NCBI RefSeq assembly: GCF_007279655.1
Contig: NZ_QKWN01000009.1
Coordinates: forward strand, 124,001 to 188,000
DNA: 64,000 nt
Direction of reading: 5' to 3'
From: Robertkochia solimangrovi
GTDB lineage: Bacteria > Bacteroidota > Bacteroidia > Flavobacteriales > Flavobacteriaceae
A program made the position numbers and the translations under genes. How positions within the stretch are numbered: the stretch's first letter is position 1; each line of letters opens with the position of its first letter. A model generated the notes under the pieces. It saw only the letters and a program-made list of their open reading frames with translations, did not search any database and had not been told where the DNA came from. This document shows positions 44,201-51,477 of this stretch, piece by piece.

Positions 44201-45347
44201 TGAAATCACCTTTGAAATTTCCGGCACTATCATAAATTCTTGGAGGGCCTCCCCAGTCTTTATTTGGACCATTATCAAAGCTGAAGATCTGACCGTTTTC
44301 GTTGATCACAACATCATATGCATTTCTGAATCCGGGAGCAAATATTTGAACTGGGCCTCCAGGTTCACTAAAAGCCATATTCAAACCATTATTACCTCCG
44401 AACGGATCTCCCAGATCAATCGTAGCATTATATAGTGGATGATTTATTCCATATGGGAATTCTGGAGAGGTATTATCGATATCTTCTCTTTCAGGATCAT
44501 TTAACGTTGGAAGATCATATACAAAAGGGGTATTGCCATACCTTGGATCAAGGAAAGGACCACCGTTATTGCTGGCTATCTCATCGATCTGATCCAGGTC
44601 TACTACTAATAGGGCAGCGGAAAGGAAGAATTCTATGGAACCTGCAAAATTGTTACTTGCCGCTCCCTGATTCGTATTTCCTCCTTGTTGGATCAAAAGA
44701 TAATGCCTTCCATTTTTTTCAAAGGTCGCCATACCATTGGTTGAATGATTTTCTTCACACCTCGGCAAACCTCTGACCAGATCGACCTTATCCCATGAAC
44801 TTCCGTTCCAGGTTAATCGACTGAGAATACCTGAATTCATATCGAGATTGTTGTCGGTACCTGCAGTACCACCCCCAATTCGCGAATCTGAAGAAGTTAC
44901 ATATAAAATCGGAGTTTCAGCAGTACCCGCCGTAAGGATCCCCGTGATCTGACGGGCTTTTAGCGTATTGACTGTTCCATCGTCATTGTGATTAAAAATA
45001 TTATTCTTAATCTCGGAGATCGCTGTTGAATTGATTACGGTATAAGTACCGTTTCCGGCATCAGCTTCGTCTCTTTCAATTTCATATTCATAGATCACAC
45101 CGTTTTGTTGTGATACGTAGAGTTTTCCGTTAGGGCCAAAATCTATGGATGTTGGATTATTGATATTCATGTTCTGAAGTCCACTTCTTCCAAATGGATA
45201 GGACTGACAATAGGAAATGTCAGGTACCATGAATAGGATCAATATAAGACAAATGATACTTGTTCGAAAAGTAACATTTTGTGTTATTGGATCTAGCTTG
45301 AAAAAGCTGTTAATCCCCAATTTTTTCAGACGTAATTTTTTTACCAT
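38283..45347 (-). CDS. Giant T9SS-secreted multidomain protein (propeller, malectin, Kelch and PKD domains)
   Basis: A 2354-residue protein. After a signal peptide (ending SYCQ, about residue 48) come a glucose/sorbosone-dehydrogenase-like beta-propeller (about 50-600), thrombospondin type 3 Ca-binding repeats (DNDGD, DDDDDNDG; about 608-670), a legume-lectin/LamG-like segment (about 690-910), an Ig-like segment, malectin domain 1 (about 1031-1205), PKD 1 (about 1211-1290), malectin 2 (about 1296-1450), a putative Ig domain, six or so Kelch repeats (about 1562-1860), two Ig-like segments, PKD 2 and 3 (about 2095-2245) and a type A T9SS sorting domain (VYPNPTSDYLNI onward to the C-terminus). 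It should be exported across the outer membrane and fixed to the surface, probably binding carbohydrate. Position suggests it binds the polymer modified by the island. Confidence 0.9.
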   Translation of the reverse strand: MVKKLRLKKLGINSFFKLDPITQNVTFRTSIICLILILFMVPDISYCQSYPFGRSGLQNMNINNPTSIDFGPNGKLYVSQQNGVIYEYEIERDEADAGNGTYTVINSTAISEIKNNIFNHNDDGTVNTLKARQITGILTAGTAETPILYVTSSDSRIGGGTAGTDNNLDMNSGILSRLTWNGSSWDKVDLVRGLPRCEENHSTNGMATFEKNGRHYLLIQQGGNTNQGAASNNFAGSIEFFLSAALLVVDLDQIDEIASNNGGPFLDPRYGNTPFVYDLPTLNDPEREDIDNTSPEFPYGINHPLYNATIDLGDPFGGNNGLNMAFSEPGGPVQIFAPGFRNAYDVVINENGQIFSFDNGPNKDWGGPPRIYDSAGNFKGDFSSATYEPAAGDYVTSEYNYTNGNQYFDHLHHIGNISDEFQTYYGGHTDPIRAFPSKAGLYKYEFDGTNWVETASYDFIDRLVGVSGYFNDSFSISDFPDDPRQGDYYKNNASHPNTHVLESNEKSTNGMAVYTASNFNGAIKGNLLAASYDGSIHRFQTAADGNSLENKDNKFLTGFGSIPLDVTAQGDNEIFPGTIWAVTYADDNITVFEPGDFINCLSQDDPEFDPTADYDGDGYTNEDEILSGTNYCSGGSAPMDNDGDFISDLMDDDDDNDGIPDFSDPFPIDANNGLNVEMPINYPFWNNDPGTGFLGLGFTGLMLNTVTDTEYLDLYDLSFMSFGGAAGKATVDEVTTGTARGSTNDQDYGFQFGMNADSNSLPFTIQGEIEVPFNNIEAKTGQYYGIYIGTGDQDNYFSIEISTGTTYGDGKNGISIYREENQIGTESLFDVEGLTEANAIELYIQVKPSSNKVQAYYSIDSGANLYPVGDEMDLPAGVLDPNDEFGVAVGMISSTTASAGTFSATWDYINAFKNISNKLSTESDIIDFEEVYGTDVVSELTKIINQGGPGDDAITITGITFNGIDSDLFNLDLEFPFSLLPGASKSFPISLTPNKDYGQKELQVIIEHTGENSPLIIPLKAEIMQNIAEIPVFRINAGSTVDIATVDNGPDWVATPVNGTYIGADYSVNTGYNFSTSFLYANHDESIPDYITEDLYTTLYATERYDVATGEEMEFKIPLENGTYKINLYLGTAYDGTMNEGDRSFNILLENNVVESNFDPVAAFGFGVGAIKSYDVTLTDGELNLSFEHIIENPQINAIEVISTISYDDILAIPMASVYTSNAPATISFDGSESEGNNPITGYSWHFGDGSNSSAMNPDHIYTTPGIYTVSLTVTDGTHSDTQSITINIKDPSSTEGFAWRINSGGPEIDYNGDTFSADEYYNGGSSFSNTSVATHDLYKTERTSSAKVFSYNVPLENGTYDVILHFAEIWFNATGGMEGDVGSRKFDVIIEDELELDDFDILAETGSETPITKSFKVHITDNELNLYFSSETTLGGANQPKVSAIEVLGTAEEYEYGPITVNDIEDQTNAEGDTPALSIAASGGNELANLTYSISGQPAGLEVEPTNGQIYGTIEVGAATGGPSGNGIYEVTVMASKPGSESGSVTFTWTITDAETDLWYNKITPTNYTARHECSFVQAGDKFYLLGGRENATTVDIYDYTTNTWSSLSENVPLELNHFQATEYKGLIWVIGAFKDNTYPVETPAEYIYIFDPAGQQWIQGPEIPENRRRGSTGMVVYNDKFYVIGGNTKGHDGGYVQWFDEFDPATGTWTELEDAPHARDHFQATVIDGKLYAVAGRLSGGDGGVFAPTVPEVDVYDFTTGTWSSLSATQNLPTPRAGASIVEFENKLFVIGGETDDQNLAYDITEIYDPSTLTWETGSSLNHRRQGTQAIVSGNGIFITSGSPNKGGGNQRNMEYYAEDAPEGEASVASIMDVAESLDIVVGTNAGLPVTISGGNIALWIESMEISGTNADQFEISEGMLSQSLLGPDTVHDLTITHLGTQTDDSATLTITYQNGESKVILLNSVSAPTAPEVVSIILINADTDTAITTLTDGLVLNSEDLSGLSLNIEVATDPETTGSVVMKLSGALSNEVTDNTNPYTVFGDDSGVSFPEGSYTLIATPYAESDASGLEGESITINFTVETVEIPVLMAEISTDITEGTAPLGIAFSAETSTGNITEYLWDFGDGSSATTETANHTYTEAGTYTVTLTVKDETEAIATDTVTIKVTESQTEPVISVITADHTEGNVPFIINLSAAQSTGPVTGYYWDLGDGSTSAEATLSHTYEEVGQYTITLTVFADNGDQHSSTLELMVFNQEDFYFAQVYPNPTSDYLNIRIYPGEENLKTVHIHNLNSQLIRTYDLQTLDSGQFKIVNGEDFVYKINLDGLHKGVYILSFVTINDKVYTEKIIVK

Positions 45348-45505
45348 TGGCCCTGTTTTTAGTAATCATTGGATGCTGCTATTATCAATTTACCTAAGGG
45401 CGGGGGGATATTTGAATTAAAATTCTGAAAAATTATCTAAGAATGGACGTTAATCTCGATTAAGAAGAAAGATATTCGACTAATGGGAAATTTAATGTAT
45501 TGAGT

Positions 45506-45519
45506 ACGCTAAGTAGCGT
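45506..45519. other. Small palindrome in the 240 bp gap upstream of the giant gene
   Basis: ACGCTA-ag-TAGCGT, followed by an overlapping 8 bp palindrome CGTTAACG (45517-45524). The gap between the HAD gene and the giant gene is otherwise AT-rich, with no clear TAnnTTTG box on the minus strand. It may be an operator or a weak hairpin after the HAD gene. Confidence 0.3.
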
Positions 45520-45587
45520 TAACGAATTCTAAACGAGTAAAATGTAAGAATATGATTATAAAATAAATTGAATTTTATTTCAATAAT

Positions 45588-46244
45588 TCAGGGAAAAATC
45601 AAATCAGAAATAGCATTGATGAAATAAGTAGGGAGATATTCAGAACTCAGTTCATCGGGATTGCAATCGTGAATATTTCGGCCATTATTTCGCAATGCAA
45701 TGGTTAACCAGCCGCGCCGGTTCGGGGTGATGAAGTCCTTTTTCAAATTGTCACCGATGTAGATATAGCTCTTACCCGGGAATTTATGTTCTACTGCCAG
45801 ATAATTATTTTCGTGTGGTTTTGTGGTTCCTAGTTCTTCAGAAATTATAATTATGTCGGGATAGTGGAGAAGGTCGAGGGATCTTAATTTATTGGTTTGT
45901 GTAAGAGTTCTTCCATCGGTGATTAAACCTATCGGTGCAGGAATATTCTTAATCGCTTGCAATAAATCCTTTACGCCTTTGAAAGGTGAAATTTCAGGAA
46001 AATGGGCTCTGTATAATTGCAATAAGATCATTTTGCTGATATCAAATCTTTCCGATAACCATTGAAAGGTGTCGGAACCTTGCCTGTAAGACGTGAACAT
46101 TTCATCAAAAAGCTGTTCCTTGTTTTCAGGATCCAGCTTACCGGCTATCATTTTATAGGCTGAAATGAGATAATCGATCTCATTATATAAAGTGTCGTCA
46201 AGATCAAAAACTACAACCGAATTTTCATCAAGATTTATAACCAT
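45588..46244 (-). CDS. HAD family hydrolase
   Basis: A 218-residue HAD phosphohydrolase with an alpha-helical C1 cap. VVFDLDDTLYNE is motif I (Asp nucleophile and acid/base), GLITDG motif II, TTKPHE motif III (Lys) and YIGDNLKKDF motif IV. The start ATG at 46244 overlaps the end of the ATP-grasp gene by 17 bases; an ATG seven codons further upstream is also open. ATP-grasp plus HAD pairs of this kind recur in Bacteroidota surface-glycan loci; the substrate is unknown. Confidence 0.82.
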   Translation of the reverse strand: MVINLDENSVVVFDLDDTLYNEIDYLISAYKMIAGKLDPENKEQLFDEMFTSYRQGSDTFQWLSERFDISKMILLQLYRAHFPEISPFKGVKDLLQAIKNIPAPIGLITDGRTLTQTNKLRSLDLLHYPDIIIISEELGTTKPHENNYLAVEHKFPGKSYIYIGDNLKKDFITPNRRGWLTIALRNNGRNIHDCNPDELSSEYLPTYFINAISDLIFP

Positions 46245-47196
46245 GAACCAGTATTTCATTGTCATAGCGAAGCATCAGTAACTGATCTTCCCAGACATCG
46301 AATTTGTCTTCTATAGGTTTACCCAGAAAATATTCGTCGATGATCCAGCCGGAGTAATTTCCTCCTGCCAGGTATGACAACGGATATCCACCTCCGAATC
46401 TTGCATTGATCTCGATACCATAAATGGCACCGGTTTCTTTGTGTTTAAAAAATTGAATATTGATACATCCGAATACTCCGGGAAGCGTACTCAATTTTTC
46501 ACGAACCATGGAAATGATCTCATTGCGTTCCGTAAGCCCTTTGTTTACTTCTCCATCACGTACTTCAACACGCTTCCTTGGAATTACACAACGTAGGGAA
46601 CTTTTGCGATCATAATAGAGGTCGCAGGTATATTCCTCAAATTTGTCATGATCGAGATATTCCAGGAAGATCAAATTGTCATTCTCAAAATGATAACTGT
46701 TCAGGTCGGTCTCTTCACGGATGATGAAATTATCAACACCACGGCTTCCGTTGATCGGTTTGATGTATAAAGGAAGCGAATAATTGTCTTTGGAATACTC
46801 TTTGGCAGCAAGAATATCGATAGACTTAAAGAATTCATGCGTAAGTCGTTTATTATGACACATACGAATGAATTCCAAATCGGAGACCAAAGGAGTGATA
46901 CCCTCGGCCTCCAGTTCTTTTTTATGTTCAGCAAGTATACGTAATTCTGTATCTATCGTCGGAATCAGTAACTTAATGTCATTGTTTTTGCAAATTTCTA
47001 TGAGTCGGGGGATGTAGTCAGTTTCTGATAGACTGGGTACTTTGAAATATCTGTCAGATATCTGACAAGCAGCCGCCAATTCAGGACGAGCGTCACTCGT
47101 GAAAACTTTTGCATCGGGTAATCGTGTGGTAAGTTCTCTTTTAAAAGAATTTACCAGAGACACCCTTCTTCCGGCTGAGCATATTAGAATATTCAT
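46228..47196 (-). CDS. ATP-grasp domain ligase (CarB/PylC-like)
   Basis: A 322-residue ATP-grasp protein. MNILICSAGRRVSLVNSFK is the pre-ATP-grasp nucleotide-binding start, PLYIKPINGSRGVDNF the phosphate-binding loop, and IYGIEINARFGGGYPLSYLAGG carries the Mg-binding Glu and Asn. Such ligases join a carboxylate to an amine or other nucleophile through an acyl phosphate. Its end overlaps the HAD gene, so the two act together. It is the first gene of the minus-strand island block, 134 bp from argH. Related ATP-grasp proteins decorate sugars with amino acids in glycan loci; this is only a family analogy. Confidence 0.82.
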   Translation of the reverse strand: MNILICSAGRRVSLVNSFKRELTTRLPDAKVFTSDARPELAAACQISDRYFKVPSLSETDYIPRLIEICKNNDIKLLIPTIDTELRILAEHKKELEAEGITPLVSDLEFIRMCHNKRLTHEFFKSIDILAAKEYSKDNYSLPLYIKPINGSRGVDNFIIREETDLNSYHFENDNLIFLEYLDHDKFEEYTCDLYYDRKSSLRCVIPRKRVEVRDGEVNKGLTERNEIISMVREKLSTLPGVFGCINIQFFKHKETGAIYGIEINARFGGGYPLSYLAGGNYSGWIIDEYFLGKPIEDKFDVWEDQLLMLRYDNEILVHGYKS

Positions 47197-47330
47197 GAGA
47201 CTAAGGTATAAAACTTTTCTTGTTGAAAATTAACAGAATATGTTTTATCGATAAATGTTAAAATTATTCTTTAAACTAAATGTAATTTCCCTCACGTAAC
47301 ATACTCATTTATGAATGTGGGTCTTTATAC

Positions 47331-48623
47331 CTAATTCATGCTATCCAGTGCTTTTTGCATTTTTATACGAATCTGATCGAAACCTGGATTGCCCAAACTT
47401 CCGAGATGCACATGTTTGATATCCCTTTTGGGTTCAAAAGTGCCTTCCTGAATCTCCATCCCCATTTTTTTATAAGCATCTCTGAAAGGAAGTCCCTGCA
47501 TTACCAAATCATTAAGTGTATCGACACTAAAGAGGTAATCATATTTCTTATCGCTTAGGATATCTTTATTGACCCTGATATTCTGAATGGAAAAATTGAG
47601 TAATTCCAGACAGGATTTCAGTTCTTGAATTCCCGGAACCAGAATCTCTTTGGTAAGTTGCATATCGCGATGATATCCACTTGGGAGGTTCGTCTGTAAC
47701 ATCGTAAGCGTGTTCGGGAGACTTTGCACCTTATTGCATTTACCTCTGATCAGTTCGAAAACATCCGGATTTTTTTTATGAGGCATAATACTCGAACCGG
47801 TCGTCAATTCGTCCGGAAAGCTTATAAAGTCGAAATTCTGACTCATGTACAGGCAGATATCCATAGCCATTTTAGAAAGGGTTCCGGCCACTGAACTCAT
47901 GGCAAAAGCCGTGCTCTTTTCCGTTTTTCCTCTTCCCATTTGGGCTGCAACAACATTGTATTTAAGCGTTTCGAACTCGAGTATTTGGGTCGTAAATTCA
48001 CGATCGATAGGGAAGGAGCTTCCGTATCCTGCTGCACTTCCCATAGGATTTTGATCGACACATTTTATTGCGGCATTAAGAAAGTGTACATCATCGATCA
48101 GACTTTCCGCATAGGCCGAGAACCACAAACCGAATGAAGACGGCATGGCGATCTGTAAATGCGTATATCCGGGTAATAAAATATTCTTATGTTTTTCAGA
48201 CAGATCCATTAGGGTAATAAACAGCGCTGATACCTGACCCACCATCGATTTCAATTCATGTTTCAGATATAACTGTATGGCAACTAAAACCTGGTCATTT
48301 CTTGACCTTGCTGTATGGATCTTTTTACCGGTATCACCCAGCTTTTCGGTAAGTATATATTCGATCTTAGAGTGAACATCTTCAAAACTGTCATCGATGA
48401 TGAATTCACCTTTTAGTATACTTTGTCGGATGGCTTCCAGGGCTACTACAAGTTGATCGGCTTCCTGCTGTTCGAGCAATCCTATCTTAGCCAGCATTCT
48501 CGCATGAGCCATGGAGGCAATTGTGTCGTATTCGGCAATCACCAGGTCGAGTTCTCTGTCTGAGCCTACGGTGAAGATATCTATTTTCTCATTGGTTGAG
48601 AATCCTTTATCCCAAAGTTTCAT
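47331..48623 (-). CDS. argH: Argininosuccinate lyase
   Basis: A 430-residue member of the fumarase/aspartase superfamily that splits argininosuccinate to arginine and fumarate, the final step. HTARSRNDQ, LPGYTHLQIAMP and the signature loop GSSIMPHKKNPD (catalytic Ser) are all present. It is the last gene of the arginine/proline operon, 19 bp behind the M20 deacylase gene. The order argG...argH at opposite ends of the operon is seen in other flavobacteria. Confidence 0.97.
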   Translation of the reverse strand: MKLWDKGFSTNEKIDIFTVGSDRELDLVIAEYDTIASMAHARMLAKIGLLEQQEADQLVVALEAIRQSILKGEFIIDDSFEDVHSKIEYILTEKLGDTGKKIHTARSRNDQVLVAIQLYLKHELKSMVGQVSALFITLMDLSEKHKNILLPGYTHLQIAMPSSFGLWFSAYAESLIDDVHFLNAAIKCVDQNPMGSAAGYGSSFPIDREFTTQILEFETLKYNVVAAQMGRGKTEKSTAFAMSSVAGTLSKMAMDICLYMSQNFDFISFPDELTTGSSIMPHKKNPDVFELIRGKCNKVQSLPNTLTMLQTNLPSGYHRDMQLTKEILVPGIQELKSCLELLNFSIQNIRVNKDILSDKKYDYLFSVDTLNDLVMQGLPFRDAYKKMGMEIQEGTFEPKRDIKHVHLGSLGNPGFDQIRIKMQKALDSMN

Positions 48624-48642
48624 TTGTCGTCAGTACTTTAAA

Positions 48643-49713
48643 TTATTTATTGATGATCACTTTCTCAAGGATCCTGATATAAAGATTAATCCCTTCCTTG
48701 ATTTCATCTACAAAGATATATTCATTTGCTGAATGAGATCGTGTTGAATCACCGGGGCCTAATTTCAGAGACTGACAACTGAGGGCAGCCTGATCTGAAA
48801 GGGTCGGAGATCCATAGGTGGTTCTGCCAAGACTCATACCTGCTTTTACCAGCTCATGATCTGGAGAGATCGCAGAGGAGTTTAATCTGAGCGATCTTGC
48901 TTTTAGGGTACATGGAGCTTCTTTCGTGAGTATTTCATTGATCTCTTCGTTTGAATACTTATCGTTAACCCTTACATCGACAACCAGATTGGTGTCCGCA
49001 GGTACTACGTTATGCTGACTGCCTGCATTGATTTGAGTTACCGTAAGTTTTACAGGTCCCAGAACATCAGATATTTTTTCAAAACGATAATCGCGGAACC
49101 ATTCGAGAACCTTGATGGTATTATAGATCGAATTATCATCATTCGGATGTGCAGCGTGACTCGGTGTTCCGTTTACGGTGGCATCAAAGACCACTAATCC
49201 TTTTTCAGCAATCGCAAGATTCATAAGCGTCGGTTCCCCGACGATTGCCACACTGATTTCAGGAAGATGTTTCAGAACTGAGTTGAGTCCGTGCGGTCCA
49301 CTGCTTTCTTCTTCTGCAGAAGCCACCACGACAAGGTTATATTTCAGATCCTCCCGATCATAATAATACGTGAACGTTGCCAGTAATGATACCAGGCATC
49401 CTCCGGCATCATTGCTTCCAAGTCCATATAATTTTCCGTCCTCGATATGTGGTTCAAAGGGATCTTTCGTGTAGGCTGTATTGGGTTTAACCGTATCGTG
49501 ATGAGAATTTAAAAGCAGTAAGGGTTTCCCTGTTGTATAGTGCTTATTAAACGCCCATACATTATTATTTTCTCTTTTGAAAGGGATGTTGTGAAGTTCG
49601 AACCATTTTTCTATAAGAGCAGCAGTTTTGTCCTCTTCTGAAGAAAAGGAAGGGGTGCTGATAAGATTCTTCAACAGTTCAATCGCCTGTTCGGTAAGTT
49701 CACTAATATTCAT
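48643..49713 (-). CDS. M20 family metallohydrolase, candidate N-acyl-ornithine/citrulline deacylase
   Basis: A 356-residue dizinc peptidase-fold enzyme. LNSHHDTVKP (zinc His, catalytic Asp), LGSNDAGGCLV (bridging Asp), ASAEEESSGPHG (general base Glu-Glu) and GEPT are visible. In this operon the acyl group must be removed after carbamoylation, so N-succinyl- (or N-acetyl-) citrulline is the likely substrate rather than acylornithine. Its ATG shares one base with the argB stop (TAATG), showing translational coupling. Confidence 0.87.
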   Translation of the reverse strand: MNISELTEQAIELLKNLISTPSFSSEEDKTAALIEKWFELHNIPFKRENNNVWAFNKHYTTGKPLLLLNSHHDTVKPNTAYTKDPFEPHIEDGKLYGLGSNDAGGCLVSLLATFTYYYDREDLKYNLVVVASAEEESSGPHGLNSVLKHLPEISVAIVGEPTLMNLAIAEKGLVVFDATVNGTPSHAAHPNDDNSIYNTIKVLEWFRDYRFEKISDVLGPVKLTVTQINAGSQHNVVPADTNLVVDVRVNDKYSNEEINEILTKEAPCTLKARSLRLNSSAISPDHELVKAGMSLGRTTYGSPTLSDQAALSCQSLKLGPGDSTRSHSANEYIFVDEIKEGINLYIRILEKVIINK

Positions 49714-50486
49714 TATAAGGTAATCGTGGTTTTTATTGATTCTTTACTTCTCAACATTTCAATGTTTCCAATATAGACTTTGTTGACACCTCTGTTCAAG
49801 GCATCAAAACAATTATGTAGTTTTGGAAGCATTCCGTCGGCAATGATTCCTGCTGCTTTCAGCTCTTCATAAGATTCTGTATCTATCGTACGAATCACAG
49901 AATCTTCATCGTTTATATTTTTTAGCACTCCTTTTTTCTCAAAGCAGTAATAAAGTTCTGTTTCATTTTGTTTGCTTAGCGCAACTGCTATTTCCGTAGC
50001 AATAGTATCGGCATTGGTATTGAAAAGTTGCCCTTTTCCGTCATGGGTGATTGCACAGCAAACCGGAGTAATTTCATGCTCCAGAAGCAATGTCAGCATC
50101 TTTTCATCAACGGCAGTTACATCGCCGACAAAACCAAAATCATGGGTTTTTACCGGTCTCTTTACCGAAGTAATCAGATTGAGGTCAGCTCCGGATACCC
50201 CTGTAGCATTACATGACCTTGCCTGTAATCCGGCTACGATCGATTTATTTACCAACCCGCCATATACCATGGTGATCACTTTGAGGGTTTCGCCGTCTGT
50301 GATCCTTCTCCCGTCTACCATATGTACCGGTATGCCCATGGTTTCGGCTAAATTGGTGGCAAGTTTACCGCCTCCGTGAATGAGTACTTTAGGTCCTTGG
50401 ATCGCTGAGAAGTCATCTAAAAAATGCTGCAGGGTATCCTGATTTTCGATCAGATTACCTCCGATCTTTACGATAGTCACTTTCAT
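49713..50486 (-). CDS. argB: N-acetylglutamate (N-acylglutamate) kinase
   Basis: A 257-residue amino-acid-kinase fold protein that phosphorylates the gamma-carboxyl of N-acylglutamate. IVKIGGNLIEN, LIHGGGKLATNLAE and NTNADTIATEIAVAL are the ATP and substrate motifs. ATG at 50486 gives MKVTIVKIGG, the natural start; a TTG four codons upstream is less likely. The arginine-sensing N-terminal helix of hexameric, feedback-inhibited kinases is missing, so control by arginine at this enzyme is less likely, which fits control at the leader. It starts 14 bp after argF'. Confidence 0.94.
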   Translation of the reverse strand: MKVTIVKIGGNLIENQDTLQHFLDDFSAIQGPKVLIHGGGKLATNLAETMGIPVHMVDGRRITDGETLKVITMVYGGLVNKSIVAGLQARSCNATGVSGADLNLITSVKRPVKTHDFGFVGDVTAVDEKMLTLLLEHEITPVCCAITHDGKGQLFNTNADTIATEIAVALSKQNETELYYCFEKKGVLKNINDEDSVIRTIDTESYEELKAAGIIADGMLPKLHNCFDALNRGVNKVYIGNIEMLRSKESIKTTITL

Positions 50487-50500
50487 TTTCTTAACCAAAA

Positions 50501-51445
50501 TTACGCATTTTGTTCTTCCAGGATTGATTTGATTACAGATTGTGCTGCCCAGGTTCGGTTATTCGCCTGTTGAATGACCAGCGACTGATCACTGTTGAGA
50601 ACCGCATCTTCAACGATAACATTTCTACGTACCGGTAAGCAGTGCATAAATTTAGCACTCCTGATCTTATCGAGTGTGATCATCCAGGACGGATCGTTCA
50701 ATAATATTTTTCCATAATCTGTAAAACTACTCCAATTCTTTGCGTAAACGAAATCTGCATCGGCAAGAGCTGCCTTCTGATCTCTGACAACCGGTGTATT
50801 TCCGATAATTTCCGGAGCGAGATCATAACCTTCCGGATTGGTGATCAAAAAGTCCACGTCCAGTAATTGCATCATTTTGGCAAAAGAATTAGGGACGGCA
50901 TGGGGTAAAGCCCTTGGGTGTGGAGCCCAGCTAAGTACGACCTTGGGTTTTGGTTTGTTCTTAAATTCTGTAATGGTGATCGCATCAGCCAGTGCCTGCA
51001 ATGGATGTGCGGTAGCACTTTCCATATTTACAACAGGAACAGAAGCGTAGGTACTGAAACTGTTCAGGATCATTTCTTTCTGATCCTCTTCCTTATTGGT
51101 TAGAGAAGGGAATGCTCTTAAGGCAATAATGTCTACATACTGTGAAATTACCGCTGCGGCTTCCCTGATATGCTCTGCAGTATCACCATCCATGATGGTT
51201 CCATCCTCAAATTCGAGTTTCCAGCCATCTGAATTGAGATTCATAACGATCACTTCCATGCCAAGGTTCTGAGCCGCCTTTTGAGTACTTAAACGGGTGC
51301 GTAAACTTGAATTGAAGAACAACATACCTATGGTTTTGTTACGGCCGAGTTCTTTAAATGCAAAAGGGTCTTTTTTCAGTGAAATGGCCTGCTCGATCAA
51401 TCGATCCAGATCAGGGATGTCGTTAAGATCTCTGTATTGTTTCAT
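50501..51445 (-). CDS. N-succinylornithine carbamoyltransferase (ArgF')
   Basis: A 314-residue transcarbamylase of the acetyl/succinyl-ornithine type. FFNSSLRTRLSTQKAA is the carbamoyl phosphate loop, ESATAHPLQALAD the second phosphate/substrate loop and HCLPVRRNV the C-terminal signature. In Xanthomonas acetylornithine transcarbamylase Glu92 (in DTEEH) sets acetyl preference, and changing it to Ala, Ser, Pro or Val gives succinylornithine preference; Bacteroides fragilis has Pro90. The aligned residue here is Ala90 (DTAEH), so I predict N-succinylornithine as substrate. It lies 32 bp after the proB copy at 51478. Confidence 0.9.
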   Translation of the reverse strand: MKQYRDLNDIPDLDRLIEQAISLKKDPFAFKELGRNKTIGMLFFNSSLRTRLSTQKAAQNLGMEVIVMNLNSDGWKLEFEDGTIMDGDTAEHIREAAAVISQYVDIIALRAFPSLTNKEEDQKEMILNSFSTYASVPVVNMESATAHPLQALADAITITEFKNKPKPKVVLSWAPHPRALPHAVPNSFAKMMQLLDVDFLITNPEGYDLAPEIIGNTPVVRDQKAALADADFVYAKNWSSFTDYGKILLNDPSWMITLDKIRSAKFMHCLPVRRNVIVEDAVLNSDQSLVIQQANNRTWAAQSVIKSILEEQNA

Positions 51446-51477
51446 TATTCTTTTTCAATTTTAATTTTTGATTCAAG

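Noticed and set aside
47204-47332. 9 bp inverted repeat AGGTATAAA / TTTATACCT flanking the gap between the ATP-grasp gene and argH, considered as an island boundary repeat
   Set aside because: Short and AT-rich, inverted rather than direct, and no integrase or tRNA is nearby; chance is a good explanation.
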